Positions 27,857-37,056 of a DNA stretch of 64,000 bases are shown in pieces (position 1 is the stretch's first letter; every line of letters begins with the position of its first letter). The notes under the pieces were generated by a model. It did no database searches. It worked only from the letters and a program-made list of their open reading frames with translations, and was not told the DNA's origin. This DNA comes from Shewanella putrefaciens. Lineage in GTDB: Bacteria; Pseudomonadota; Gammaproteobacteria; Enterobacterales; Shewanellaceae. The stretch spans positions 1,922,001 to 1,986,000 of the forward strand of contig NZ_CP066370.1 in the NCBI RefSeq assembly GCF_016406325.1. Direction: 5' to 3'. Made by a program: the position numbers and the translations under genes.

Positions 27857-28792
27857 ATGGCAAATTTAACCTTTTATCCCATCGGCACAGCTGGCGAAAA
27901 ATGGGGCGAGGCCGAAAAAGCCGCTTGGCTTGCAAGTACCCAAATCAAGCGTTCATATCAGGACGATGTCGTGATGCCACTTAAGAGGATGGAGGCTGAG
28001 CTTACGGCACTTGGGCTTGCCACAGTGCAATATGGCTCGCTTTCGATTGATCCACTGCGTTATCCATTGCTTGCAGTTACAACGCAGAAATTTGATAGCC
28101 AAAAACCAACCGTGCTGGTGACGGGCGGTGTGCATGGGTACGAGACCAGTGGCGTTCACGGTGCATTAGCCTTCTTAGCCAATCAAGCGGCGAATTATGT
28201 GCAACAGGTGAATTTAGTGGTTGCCGTGTGCGTGAGCCCTTGGGGTTATGAGACGATTAATCGCTGGAATCCTAAGGCTATCGATCCTAATCGTTCATTT
28301 TATGCCAATAGTCCAGCAGAAGAATCGGCAGCCTTGATGGCTCTGGTCGCTTCAGTAGAACAAGGTTTTGATCTGCATGTGGATTTACATGAAACTACCG
28401 ATTCAGACGAATTAGAATTTCGCCCAGCGCTTTGCGCCCGTGATGGGATTGAATATGAAAAAGGCACAATCCCCGATGGTTTTTATGCCGTGGGTGATAC
28501 CGAAAATCCAATGGATGCATTCCAAAAGGCCATTATCGACGGTGTGAGCAAAGTGACCCATATTGCACCCGCCGATGAGAAAGGGGAGATCATCGGCTCG
28601 ACTGTGGTTCAGGACGGAGTGATCAATTACCCGTTGAAAAAGCTAGGCTTATGCAGCAGCGTGACGGGTTGTGCCTATAACACTACGACAGAAGTTTACC
28701 CTGATAGCCCATCGACAACGCCAGCGGAATGTAATTTGGCACAGGTAGCGGCAATCACTAGCGCTATTGATTATGTGTTGGCACAGCGTTAA
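27857..28792 (+). CDS. M14-family metallocarboxypeptidase
   Basis: Zinc carboxypeptidase-like protein of 311 residues. Zinc ligands are seen as H-x-x-E in GVHGYETSG (about residue 94) and His in DLHVDLHET (about 176). No signal peptide is visible, so it is cytoplasmic, as for succinylglutamate desuccinylase/AstE-like members of the M14 clan. The natural substrate cannot be told from sequence. Ribosome site GAGGAATT. It is followed by a terminator shared with adhE. Confidence 0.85.
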   Translation: MANLTFYPIGTAGEKWGEAEKAAWLASTQIKRSYQDDVVMPLKRMEAELTALGLATVQYGSLSIDPLRYPLLAVTTQKFDSQKPTVLVTGGVHGYETSGVHGALAFLANQAANYVQQVNLVVAVCVSPWGYETINRWNPKAIDPNRSFYANSPAEESAALMALVASVEQGFDLHVDLHETTDSDELEFRPALCARDGIEYEKGTIPDGFYAVGDTENPMDAFQKAIIDGVSKVTHIAPADEKGEIIGSTVVQDGVINYPLKKLGLCSSVTGCAYNTTTEVYPDSPSTTPAECNLAQVAAITSAIDYVLAQR

Positions 28793-28893
28793 TTATGCTT
28801 TGTTTTAGAGGAATCAATGGGATGAGCTGTGACTGAAGTGATTTTACGTTAGGAGCCGTTACGCAAGTATTCATCCTTATGGTAAGACATGCA

Positions 28894-28920
28894 TTAAAAA
28901 GCCCTCATTGGAGGGCTTCT
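28894..28920. terminator. Terminator between the M14 gene and adhE
   Basis: GCCCTC-ATTG-GAGGGC hairpin between convergent genes; the plus-strand A-run before it gives the T-run for adhE transcription on the minus strand. Confidence 0.75.
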
Positions 28921-28956
28921 TCGTTGATATAGTGCTGCTTTTATCTAGGTGATAGC

Positions 28957-31560
28957 CTAGTTGTTATCGCTATAATCGCGACCATAGTAACTATCGAGTA
29001 ATAACTGTTTTAACTCGCTAATCAATGGGTAACGTGGGTTGGCACCTGTGCATTGATCGTCAAAGGCATCTTCGGCGAGTACATCTAACTTGGCGAGGAA
29101 GTCGGCTTCGTTGACACCGGCTTCTTGGATAGAAGCAGGAATGCCAATCGTCTTCTTGAGCTGTGTGATTTTCTCAAGCAGTTTTTCCACTTTCTCTTCA
29201 TCCGATTTTCCGCCTAGTTTCAAATGGTCGGCGATGGCTGCATAACGGCACAAGGCTTTGGGTCTGTCATATTGGCTAAACGCCGCTTGCTTTGTGGGCA
29301 GATCCGTTGCGTTAAAACGTATCACATTGTTGATCAGCAGCGCATTGGCTAAGCCGTGGGCGAGATGAAACTCGGCACCGAGTTTATGGGCCATCGAGTG
29401 GCAGATACCGAGGAAGGCGTTAGCAAAGGCGATACCCGCAATGGTGGCACCATTATGAACCTTTTCACGGGCGACTGGGGATTGTGCACCTAAGTTATAG
29501 GCATCCGGCAAATATTTGCACAGTAAATCGAGGGCTTGCAGTGCTTGGCCATCGCTGTACTCATTCGCCATTACGCTAACATAGGCTTCAAGTGCATGGG
29601 TTACTGCATCAATGCCACCAAAGGCGGTGAGTGACTTAGGCATATCCATCACAAGATTGGGGTCAACAATCGCCATATTGGGCGTGAGTTGATAATCAGC
29701 AATGGGGTATTTTTTACCTGTTTGCTCATCGGTAACTACCGCAAAAGGTGTGACTTCTGAGCCTGTGCCTGAGGTTGTCGGAATAGCCACCATCATGGCT
29801 TTTGTGCCCATTTTGGGGAATTTGTAGATACGTTTACGGATATCCATAAAGCGCAATGCGAGATCGGCAAAATCAACCTCAGGATGTTCGTACATCACCC
29901 AAATAATCTTGGCGGCATCCATGGGTGAGCCACCGCCGAGGGCGATGATGACATCGGGTTTAAAACTACAGGCAACCTTTGCCCCTTGGCGCACAATGGC
30001 TAAGGTGGGATCGGCTTCGACATCATAGAAAATTTCAGTTTCTAAGCCCTGAGCCTTTAAAATACGAATGGTTTCATTGCAATAACCTTGGTTGAACAAA
30101 AATCTATCCGTGACGATAAGCGCGCGTTTTTTATCACTTAATTCCTCAAGGGCGATAGGAAGACTGCCACGGCGGAAATAAATAGATGAAGGAAGCTTGT
30201 GCCACAGCATGTTTTCGGCCCTCTTAGCGACGGTTTTTTTGTTGATCAAATGACTTGGACCCACGTTTTCTGAAATCGAGTTGCCGCCCCAAGAGCCGCA
30301 ACCGAGGGTGAGAGATGGGGCCAATTTAAAGTTATAGAGATCGCCAATACCACCTTGTGATGCGGGAGTGTTGATTAAAATTCGTGCGGTTTTCATTCTA
30401 AAACCAAAGGTTTTAACGCGTTCTGTTTGAGTGTCTTGGTCGGTGTAAAGTCCTGATGTATGGCCAATCCCCCCAAGTGCAACTAAGGCTTCGGCTTGAT
30501 CGACGGCATCGTTAAAGTCTTTGGCGCGGTACATACCAAGCAGTGGCGATAATTTTTCATGGGCGAAGGCTTCGCTTTCACTAATATCAGTCACTTCACC
30601 AATCAGTACCTTAGTCCAATGAGGTACTTCAACCCCCGCCATTTTGGCAATACTCGCCGCACTTTGCCCCACGATATCGGCATTTAAGCCACCATTTTTG
30701 AGGATGACGTTTTGCATTGCCGCGGTTTCACTTGCCGATAAGATATAACCCCCATGGCTTGCGAAGCGTTCTTTCACTTGCTCATAAATGCTATCGACAA
30801 CGATCACGGCTTGCTCAGATGCGCAAACCACCCCGTTATCAAAGGTTTTGGACATCAATATAGAGCTCACCGCGCGTTTTATATCGGCGGTTTCATCGAT
30901 AACGATAGGGGTATTTCCTGCGCCCACACCAATGGCAGGTTTACCTGAGGAGTAGGCGGCTTTCACCATACCTGGGCCACCTGTGGCAAGGATCAAATTA
31001 ACCTTAGGGTGAGTCATTAGCTGATTTGATAGTGCGACGCTAGGCTCATCAATCCAGCCAATAATATCTTTCGGTGCGCCAGCGGCCACGGCAGCATCAA
31101 GCACTAATTTTGCGGCAGTGGTGGTTGAGGCTTTAGCCCTTGGATGGGGCGAAAAAATAATGGCATTGCGGGTTTTAAGGCTAATCAAGGCCTTGAATAT
31201 TGCCGTAGATGTCGGGTTAGTCGTGGGCACTATGCCGCAAATAATGCCAACGGGCTCGGCGATAGTGATTGTGCCAAAGGTGAGATCTTCAGACAAAATA
31301 CCGCAGGTTTTCTCATCTTTATACTTGTTGTAAATATATTCAGAGGCAAAGTGGTTTTTGATCACCTTGTCCTCAATAACACCCATACGTGTTTCTGCCG
31401 CTGCCATTTTGGCTAGCGAGATACGCGCATCCGCAGCGGCGAGGGCGGCTGCGCGAAATATCGCATCCACTTGTTCTTGACTGAAGGTTGCATACTCGGC
31501 CTGTGCCTTGGCGACACGCTCGACCATCAGATCCAGTTCTTGTGCATTGGTCACTAACAT
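28957..31560 (-). CDS. adhE: Bifunctional acetaldehyde-CoA / alcohol dehydrogenase
   Basis: Reduces acetyl-CoA to ethanol in fermentation and forms cytoplasmic spirosome filaments. The N-terminal aldehyde dehydrogenase domain (about 1-440) has the catalytic Cys in DNGVVCASEQAV; the C-terminal iron alcohol dehydrogenase domain (about 450-867) carries the GGGSPMDAAK coenzyme loop and iron ligands in HALEAYVS and in CHSMAHKLGAEFHLAHG. The length of 867 is close to E. coli AdhE (891). The ATG at 31560 has an AGGAG site; an upstream GTG in frame does not. Expression is probably anaerobic; I could not identify a convincing Fnr or CRP site. Confidence 0.96.
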   Translation of the reverse strand: MLVTNAQELDLMVERVAKAQAEYATFSQEQVDAIFRAAALAAADARISLAKMAAAETRMGVIEDKVIKNHFASEYIYNKYKDEKTCGILSEDLTFGTITIAEPVGIICGIVPTTNPTSTAIFKALISLKTRNAIIFSPHPRAKASTTTAAKLVLDAAVAAGAPKDIIGWIDEPSVALSNQLMTHPKVNLILATGGPGMVKAAYSSGKPAIGVGAGNTPIVIDETADIKRAVSSILMSKTFDNGVVCASEQAVIVVDSIYEQVKERFASHGGYILSASETAAMQNVILKNGGLNADIVGQSAASIAKMAGVEVPHWTKVLIGEVTDISESEAFAHEKLSPLLGMYRAKDFNDAVDQAEALVALGGIGHTSGLYTDQDTQTERVKTFGFRMKTARILINTPASQGGIGDLYNFKLAPSLTLGCGSWGGNSISENVGPSHLINKKTVAKRAENMLWHKLPSSIYFRRGSLPIALEELSDKKRALIVTDRFLFNQGYCNETIRILKAQGLETEIFYDVEADPTLAIVRQGAKVACSFKPDVIIALGGGSPMDAAKIIWVMYEHPEVDFADLALRFMDIRKRIYKFPKMGTKAMMVAIPTTSGTGSEVTPFAVVTDEQTGKKYPIADYQLTPNMAIVDPNLVMDMPKSLTAFGGIDAVTHALEAYVSVMANEYSDGQALQALDLLCKYLPDAYNLGAQSPVAREKVHNGATIAGIAFANAFLGICHSMAHKLGAEFHLAHGLANALLINNVIRFNATDLPTKQAAFSQYDRPKALCRYAAIADHLKLGGKSDEEKVEKLLEKITQLKKTIGIPASIQEAGVNEADFLAKLDVLAEDAFDDQCTGANPRYPLISELKQLLLDSYYGRDYSDNN

Positions 31561-31877
31561 GATTAACACTCCTAAAAAGATTTAGGGAATGCTCATGTTC
31601 ACTAAATCTTCTTTATGGTAGAAAATTACACTTAAACTCACTCATAAAGTGTGAGCATACTATCAATATGCAATTTATTTGTAATAAAACTACAATAATA
31701 GTGATCTGTTTCTATAACTATCGGTATGTGCTACTCAAATGGAATAATCAAATATTATTTAAACTTGTGATTAAACCTCAAAAATCTCATTTTTCAGTCA
31801 TCTGAGCTTGAGATACTATACTGGCCCTTGAGCTTACTTTGATGAACATGGCGTGACACGCATATAAGGATCGCAAC
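31561..31877. other. AT-rich intergenic region upstream of adhE and marC
   Basis: About 317 bp between divergent genes, notably AT-rich and without reading frames. It presumably contains the adhE and marC-family promoters. I looked for Fnr (TTGAT-N4-ATCAA) and CRP palindromes and found only weak half-matches. Confidence 0.4.
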
Positions 31878-32510
31878 TTGGAGTTAACACTTTACGTTAA
31901 ATTTTTTCTTGGCCTCGTTGCCATCATCAATCCGATTGGATTGCTGCCCGTATTTGTGAGTTTGACCAGTCATCAAACAGAAGCGGAGCGAAACCATACC
32001 GGAAAAGTGGCTAACTTTGCGGTAGTGGTTATCTTGCTGGTAACCATCGTTGCGGGTCAGCATATTTTAAATATGTTCAGTATCTCACTTTCGGCTTTTA
32101 GGATTGCGGGCGGTAGCTTGATAGCCATTATTGCCATGTCGATGTTGCAGGGTAAGTTAGGCGAGGTGAAACGCAACCAAGAGGAAGACCGCGAATCCTC
32201 TGCGATGGAATCCGTTGCTGTGGTGCCCTTAGCGTTACCTTTAATGGCAGGGCCAGGTGCCATTAGCTCTGTTATCGTGTTTGCCGCTGAACATAATTCC
32301 TTATCCAATTTTATTGCGATGTTCATTACCGTGATTATTTTTGGGCTAGTGAGTTTTGCCCTGTTTAGAATGGCTTCCATTATTTATAAAATTTTAGGTA
32401 AAACAGGTATTAACGTGATTACCCGCTTGATGGGACTCTTGATGTTATCTATCGGAATTGAAGTGATCGCGGCAGGTATTAAAGGGCTTTTCCCTCAATT
32501 GTTCAGCTAA
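31878..32510 (+). CDS. MarC/YhgN-family inner-membrane protein
   Basis: A 210-residue polytopic protein with six predicted helices, starting ELTLYVKFFLGLVAIINPIGLLPVF, the signature of the MarC (NAAT/UPF0056) family. Members have been proposed as small-molecule or amino-acid transporters, though the MarC link to multiple antibiotic resistance has been withdrawn. The start is TTG, with AAGGA 8 bases upstream. It stands alone and is followed by a terminator. Confidence 0.87.
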   Translation: MELTLYVKFFLGLVAIINPIGLLPVFVSLTSHQTEAERNHTGKVANFAVVVILLVTIVAGQHILNMFSISLSAFRIAGGSLIAIIAMSMLQGKLGEVKRNQEEDRESSAMESVAVVPLALPLMAGPGAISSVIVFAAEHNSLSNFIAMFITVIIFGLVSFALFRMASIIYKILGKTGINVITRLMGLLMLSIGIEVIAAGIKGLFPQLFS

Positions 32511-32518
32511 CGGATTAA

Positions 32519-32560
32519 CGCCCTAATATTCATTTATTCAGTGAGTATTGGGGCTTTTTT
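32519..32560 (+). terminator. Terminator of the marC-family gene
   Basis: GCCCTAATA...TATTGGGGC stem (one G-T pair) with a 17-base loop and six T, 10 bp past the stop codon. Confidence 0.75.
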
Positions 32561-32766
32561 CAGGCGTCATATCCATTCAGCATTTTTAAACATTTAACCC
32601 ATTCAGGGCTCGAGAGCTCCAACATTACCCGTGTTACAGTGACAAGCACCTGTTTTTTAAAACTTAGCACTCTCTAAAGTAGTGATGTCGAATCGTTCTA
32701 ACCCCAAACCTATGCTATATAATAAGTGCCCATTAGGTTTAACCTCGCTAAACAAGGAATATTTTT

Positions 32767-34761
32767 ATGAAATGGCAATGGATTGGTAATCTCAGCTTAA
32801 AACAGAAGTTGCTTATGGTTGTGTTACCACCGTTAATTGCGTGCTTTCTTTACGGTGCACTCTTTCTCACTGAAAAATTTAAGTACCGTCAAGATTTACA
32901 ACTTGTTGTACAGTTGAGTGAACTGGCGGTGACGAACAGTAATTTAGTGCACGAATTACAGAAAGAACGCGGTATGAGTGCCGGTTTTATTGGCTCAGGT
33001 GGAAAGGCTTTTGCTGGAAAGATACCTGAACAGAGACGCTTGACCGATAGCCAACTCAAGCTTTATCAATCTTTTATTGCTGAAAATGCATTACCTGAAT
33101 TATTTGCTCCAAAGCTAAGAGAATTAAACACTCAGTTAGGTCGATTAGCGGGGATCCGTTCCCAAACAGACAGTTTGTCTATTAGTGTGGCAGAGGAAGT
33201 CGCGTACTACACAGATCTGAATAAGATCTTATTAGCCATAGTGGATGAGACCGCCAAGGCGGGCGCTAACCAAGAAATTGCGATTAAAGCTGCGGCGTTT
33301 AGCGCATACCTACAGATGAAAGAGCGAGCAGGAATTGAGCGTGCTGTGCTTAGCTCAACCTTTGGACAATATGGTTTTAAACCACAGGTTTACGCAAGAT
33401 TTATTACACTCGTTTCTGAGCAAAATAGCTATTTAGAGCGTTTTCAAGCCTTAGCTACTCCAGAACTTGTGCAAGCAGTGAGCCGCATTCAAAACTCTAA
33501 TGAAGTACGTGAAGTTGAAGCATTACGTCAAATTGCGCTTGAGCAAGATAACCAAAAGATCCAACAACAAAGTCCTGAAGAGTGGTTCACTAAATCAACG
33601 GCGCGTATTGATAGCTTGCGAGATTTTGAACAGCAGGTATCAACAGATTTACTCAAAACCACCCATAAACGACTACAATCTGCCAATGAGCATATGTTTT
33701 TTGTGTTGGCGACATTAACATTGGTACTCACACTCGTATTGATTTTTAGCTTATCAGTGATCCGCTACTTACATGATAGTGTTCATCACTTATATTCAAC
33801 CATTACCCAAGCCCGTAAAAATTATGATCTAAGCGTACGTTTAACTCATTCGAGTTCCGATGAGTTTGGTGAGCTTGCCATTGCATTTAATGACATGATG
33901 AGCGATTTTGAAAATGTGATTTTGCAGGTGCGTGCCAGTGGCGCTAAATTACAACAAGCCGTTAAGCAAATGGATTTGTGTACTCATGCTATGGAGCAGG
34001 ATGTCATGGAAGGGCACAGCGAAGCTGAACAAGTCGCTTCGGCGATGACAGAAATGAGTGCCACCGTCGCTGAAATCGCAAGCAACGCAGTGCAAGCCTC
34101 TGAAGCATCAAGTGCAGCGAATCAAGAGGCCAAGGCAGGGAATATTGAAGTCGGCCGAACAAGCAACGCCATTAAAGCCCTTGCAGATGACATCAGTGGC
34201 GCTTCTCAAGCAATCAATGAATTAGATCGCGAAATTCACGGTATTGTGGTGGTATTAGATGTGATCAGCAGTATTGCAGAACAAACTAATTTACTCGCAC
34301 TCAATGCCGCGATTGAAGCCGCCCGTGCAGGTGAAATGGGGCGTGGCTTTGCCGTGGTCGCCGATGAGGTTCGAAATTTAGCGCAACGCTCGCAAACGTC
34401 GACGGCAGACATTAAAAATATGACAGACAGGTTAAAATCGGGAGCGAGTATTGCTGTAAAAGCAATGGAGCGAGGGTTAACACAAGCCAATATCAGTGTT
34501 CAAGAAGCAGAGCAAGCGGGAATAGAACTTAAGCGTGTTGTAGAACAAGTGGACATTATTGATCGTATGAACGAACAAATTGCCACAGCAACCCATGAAC
34601 AATCCGCTGTATCTGAAGATGTGAATCGTAATGCGTTGAAGATAAGTGAGATTTATCTCAATACCCAAAGAATTTCCGATGAATTACGTGAGCTAACAAA
34701 AGCACTCACATTTGACGCGGATCTTATGTCTAAAGAAGTGCATAAATTTACGGTGAATTAA
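32767..34761 (+). CDS. Methyl-accepting chemotaxis protein with NIT sensor domain
   Basis: Transmembrane chemoreceptor of 664 residues: helix 1 at about 15-35, a periplasmic NIT domain (about 45-300, with HELQKERGMSAGFIGS, the motif of nitrate/nitrite-responding domains), helix 2 at about 310-335, HAMP, and a cytoplasmic signalling hairpin whose tip contains QTNLLALNAAIEAARAG (about 506). It would signal to CheA/CheW to bias swimming, probably in response to nitrate or nitrite; ligand identity is inferred from the domain only. It is not in a che operon. Confidence 0.9.
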   Translation: MKWQWIGNLSLKQKLLMVVLPPLIACFLYGALFLTEKFKYRQDLQLVVQLSELAVTNSNLVHELQKERGMSAGFIGSGGKAFAGKIPEQRRLTDSQLKLYQSFIAENALPELFAPKLRELNTQLGRLAGIRSQTDSLSISVAEEVAYYTDLNKILLAIVDETAKAGANQEIAIKAAAFSAYLQMKERAGIERAVLSSTFGQYGFKPQVYARFITLVSEQNSYLERFQALATPELVQAVSRIQNSNEVREVEALRQIALEQDNQKIQQQSPEEWFTKSTARIDSLRDFEQQVSTDLLKTTHKRLQSANEHMFFVLATLTLVLTLVLIFSLSVIRYLHDSVHHLYSTITQARKNYDLSVRLTHSSSDEFGELAIAFNDMMSDFENVILQVRASGAKLQQAVKQMDLCTHAMEQDVMEGHSEAEQVASAMTEMSATVAEIASNAVQASEASSAANQEAKAGNIEVGRTSNAIKALADDISGASQAINELDREIHGIVVVLDVISSIAEQTNLLALNAAIEAARAGEMGRGFAVVADEVRNLAQRSQTSTADIKNMTDRLKSGASIAVKAMERGLTQANISVQEAEQAGIELKRVVEQVDIIDRMNEQIATATHEQSAVSEDVNRNALKISEIYLNTQRISDELRELTKALTFDADLMSKEVHKFTVN

Positions 34762-34792
34762 TACGTTAACTTTATAACACTGCTCAAACGAA

Positions 34793-34841
34793 AGGCGGTT
34801 TGCTTAGCAATTGTGCAACCGCCTGAAATCGATTCTTTTTT
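34793..34841 (+). terminator. Terminator-like hairpin after the chemoreceptor gene
   Basis: AGGCGGTT...AACCGCCT stem (34793-34824); the T-run (34835-34841) is 10 bases further, so termination efficiency is uncertain. Confidence 0.5.
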
Positions 34842-34843
34842 AC

Positions 34844-34872
34844 TTGACCCCCATAAGGCTTTTGCGTACAGT
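34844..34872 (+). promoter_or_regulatory. Promoter of tRNA-Ser
   Basis: TTGACC (34844-34849), 17-bp spacer, TACAGT (34867-34872): a good sigma-70 promoter about 100 bp before the mature tRNA. Confidence 0.65.
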
Positions 34873-34972
34873 ACCGCTCCGTTAACCGCAAAAAGTCCCT
34901 CGGCAAGACTGATATTGCGTTAACCCGTTCAATCGTGAAAGATTAACCACGTAAACATAAATCAAAAAATAC

Positions 34973-35060
34973 GGTGAGGTGTCCGAGTGGCCGAAGGAGC
35001 ACGCCTGGAAAGTGTGTATACGGTAACGTATCGAGGGTTCGACTCCCTCTCTCACCGCCA
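34973..35060 (+). tRNA. tRNA-Ser (anticodon GGA)
   Basis: An 88-base class II tRNA with encoded CCA. The acceptor stem GGTGAGG pairs with the 3' end; the anticodon arm CACGC-CTGGAAA-GTGTG gives anticodon GGA (reads UCC/UCU); a long variable arm TGTATACGGTAACGTA follows, and the T-arm contains GGTTCGACTCC. Its 3' 31 bases (35030-35060) are the insertion site of the integrative element downstream, which restores the tRNA end on integration. Confidence 0.95.
35030..35060 (+). repeat. attL: left 31-bp direct repeat of the integrative element
   Basis: Exact copy of 50036-50066. It covers the T-arm and acceptor 3' end of tRNA-Ser, including CCA. Bases outside the 31 bp differ between the two copies, so this is the likely crossover segment. 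Confidence 0.92.
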
Positions 35061-35069
35061 CATTCTAAG

Positions 35070-35096
35070 AACCCGATCACATGGTCGGGTTTTTTC
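35070..35096 (+). terminator. Terminator after tRNA-Ser, supplied by the element
   Basis: AACCCGA-TCACATGG-TCGGGTT hairpin followed by six T, starting 10 bp past the tRNA. Since it lies inside the element, integration replaces the original tRNA terminator with this one. Confidence 0.8.
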
Positions 35097-35166
35097 TTTT
35101 CTAACAATAACCTATTGAATTATAGTTGCTTCATCCAATGGCTTACCAACCTTTGGCACCTTAAGG

Positions 35167-35189
35167 TGGTACAAAAGGGTGGTACAAAA
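35167..35189 (+). repeat. Paired integrase arm-site-like repeats, left end
   Basis: TGGTACAAAA occurs at 35167-35176 and 35180-35189, 13 bp apart, immediately before the integrase start codon. The same decamer pair with identical 13-bp spacing occurs at the right end (49955 and 49968). A palindrome (ACCTTAAGGT) overlaps the first copy. These are probably arm-type sites for the integrase and may also autoregulate its gene. Confidence 0.6.
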
Positions 35190-35191
35190 CG

Positions 35192-37015
35192 ATGGCATTT
35201 ATGATTCAACCATACAGCGATCCAAAGTCTGGAATCTGGAAAATCCGCAAGGGTATTCCTAAGCATTTACGGCCCTTTCTTGATGGCAAAGTTGAGCTTA
35301 AGCGAAGCCTAGAAACTAAAGATGCCCATGTTGCCAAAACAAGGGCTGCTGGCGTGATTGCTGAATTCGAGTCTGCGATTGCTCGTGCTCAGTCACGTTT
35401 CGACAATCAAGAGAACGAGCAGAGAATATCACCAGCTCAGTTAGATGCTATTGTCAGCTATTGGGTGGCTCATGAGCATGGGCGGCTAACTCAAGCAGAC
35501 ATTCAAGCAAGATATCTGCTCGAAACTCCCGAAGGACTTGCAAGCATGACTGAGTGGTTCAGCGAGCCGCTAGAAGTGCTCCATGAGGCTAATGGAACAA
35601 GCCGCCAACAAACAGAAGAACAACGCTTTGTGCGGCATATGAGTGCATTCGTTGATGAAGCCCTTGAGCTTTCTCAATGCCGACTTTACGACCATTCATT
35701 AAGACTGTATCTCGCAATCCAATTGGCAAACGCCTGTATCAGGCTCTCTAACTCTGCAATTGACCATGAAGAACTCGCTCGGCGTAAACAAGGACTCGTT
35801 CGGCGGGAGCTAAACCGAGGCTTTGAGCCGACCTTACCTGATACGAAGATCGAACCTACAGATCCAAGCAGTGATGCGTTACAGCAGCTTAAGGATTTAG
35901 GTTTAATAGTTACGGCTATGACCACCAGCAGTACAGCTCCAAGCAAACAAAAGGAAGCTGAATTATCCGTATCTTCTAGCGTTTCGCAGTTGATTGACTG
36001 GGTGAATAATCAGAAGAAGGCTCTGAGCTCAGAAGTTGCCTTCAGATCATGGCAAGGTGACCGCAATCGCCCTTGTCAGCGACTGATAGAGTTTTTTGCC
36101 GATAAGCCTATTGGTGAAATCCAAAAGCTAGATATGCGTAAATTCTTCAATTGGATTATTCGCTGTCCGAGTAAACCAAGCCAAGAGATACGAGCATTAC
36201 CCTTCAACAAGCAAATCGATATCGCGGATAAACGAGGCTTGGCTCGTGTGAGCATCAATACTGCTGATAAGGAACTTAAGCTGGTTTCGGGGTATTTCCA
36301 ACAGGCTGTCAAGTTAGACATTTTGCCGAAGAATCCTTGCCATCAAGTGTCGCCCGGTAAAGAAACGGTGAGGGTGATTAGAGATCCGGGCTACTCAAAT
36401 GCCGAACTGACAAAGATTTTCTCCCTGCCACTCTTTAGGCAACGTACCAATGCTCAAAAGGCAAGATACGGTGAAGCTCCTTACTGGTTGCCTGTTATTC
36501 TGGCCTATACAGGAGCAAGGGCAGAGGAGATTGCTCAGCTTTACGTGAAAGATATCAAGCAAGATAGCGATAATAGCGAGCGATGGTATTTCCATATTCA
36601 GGAGCTACGCGATGACCAATCCGTTAAAACGGGGGAGTCGAGAAGGGTGCCAATTTGTCAGGCTCTCATTCAGTTAGGGTTACTGGATTACCTGAATACC
36701 TTGCCAGCAGATGGGCGATTATTCCCAATACTCAAGGCCAACAAAAAGGCTAAGTATCACCTCGCGGTAGCACGTTATCTGAAAGACGCCTTTATGACAC
36801 TCGATATTGAGCATTTTGACGCCCTAAAACCGCTACATGCATTCCGCCATCGCTTTATCACCGAAGCCAGAAAGGTCATGCGAGAGGATGTCCAAAATGC
36901 GATAACAGGGCACTCAAATGCGGGGAATACGGGGCGTAACTATGGTACCTACTCAGAGTTACATCAGGAGATAGATAGGATGCCAGAACTTTGTATCCCC
37001 ATATGGCATCCTTAA
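35192..37015 (+). CDS. Tyrosine recombinase (integrase) of the element
   Basis: A 607-residue site-specific recombinase. The N-terminus resembles DUF6538 (WKIRKGIPKHLRPFL), followed by SAM-like core-binding region and a C-terminal catalytic domain: Arg in YTGARAEEIAQL (about 441), H-x-x-R in HAFRHRF (about 550), the GHSNAGNTGRNYG block and nucleophile Tyr in NYGTYS (about 587). It is longer than lambda-type integrases because of an N-terminal extension (DUF6538 subgroup). It sits directly next to attL, so it directs integration into tRNA-Ser. Confidence 0.93.
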   Translation: MAFMIQPYSDPKSGIWKIRKGIPKHLRPFLDGKVELKRSLETKDAHVAKTRAAGVIAEFESAIARAQSRFDNQENEQRISPAQLDAIVSYWVAHEHGRLTQADIQARYLLETPEGLASMTEWFSEPLEVLHEANGTSRQQTEEQRFVRHMSAFVDEALELSQCRLYDHSLRLYLAIQLANACIRLSNSAIDHEELARRKQGLVRRELNRGFEPTLPDTKIEPTDPSSDALQQLKDLGLIVTAMTTSSTAPSKQKEAELSVSSSVSQLIDWVNNQKKALSSEVAFRSWQGDRNRPCQRLIEFFADKPIGEIQKLDMRKFFNWIIRCPSKPSQEIRALPFNKQIDIADKRGLARVSINTADKELKLVSGYFQQAVKLDILPKNPCHQVSPGKETVRVIRDPGYSNAELTKIFSLPLFRQRTNAQKARYGEAPYWLPVILAYTGARAEEIAQLYVKDIKQDSDNSERWYFHIQELRDDQSVKTGESRRVPICQALIQLGLLDYLNTLPADGRLFPILKANKKAKYHLAVARYLKDAFMTLDIEHFDALKPLHAFRHRFITEARKVMREDVQNAITGHSNAGNTGRNYGTYSELHQEIDRMPELCIPIWHP

Positions 37016-37056
37016 TCTAAAGCTAAATATACTACTTATACGGAAGCTAGGATTAG

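Noticed and set aside
31561..31877. Fnr or CRP site before adhE
   Set aside because: Only weak half-matches were found; none reaches a level I would report as a site.
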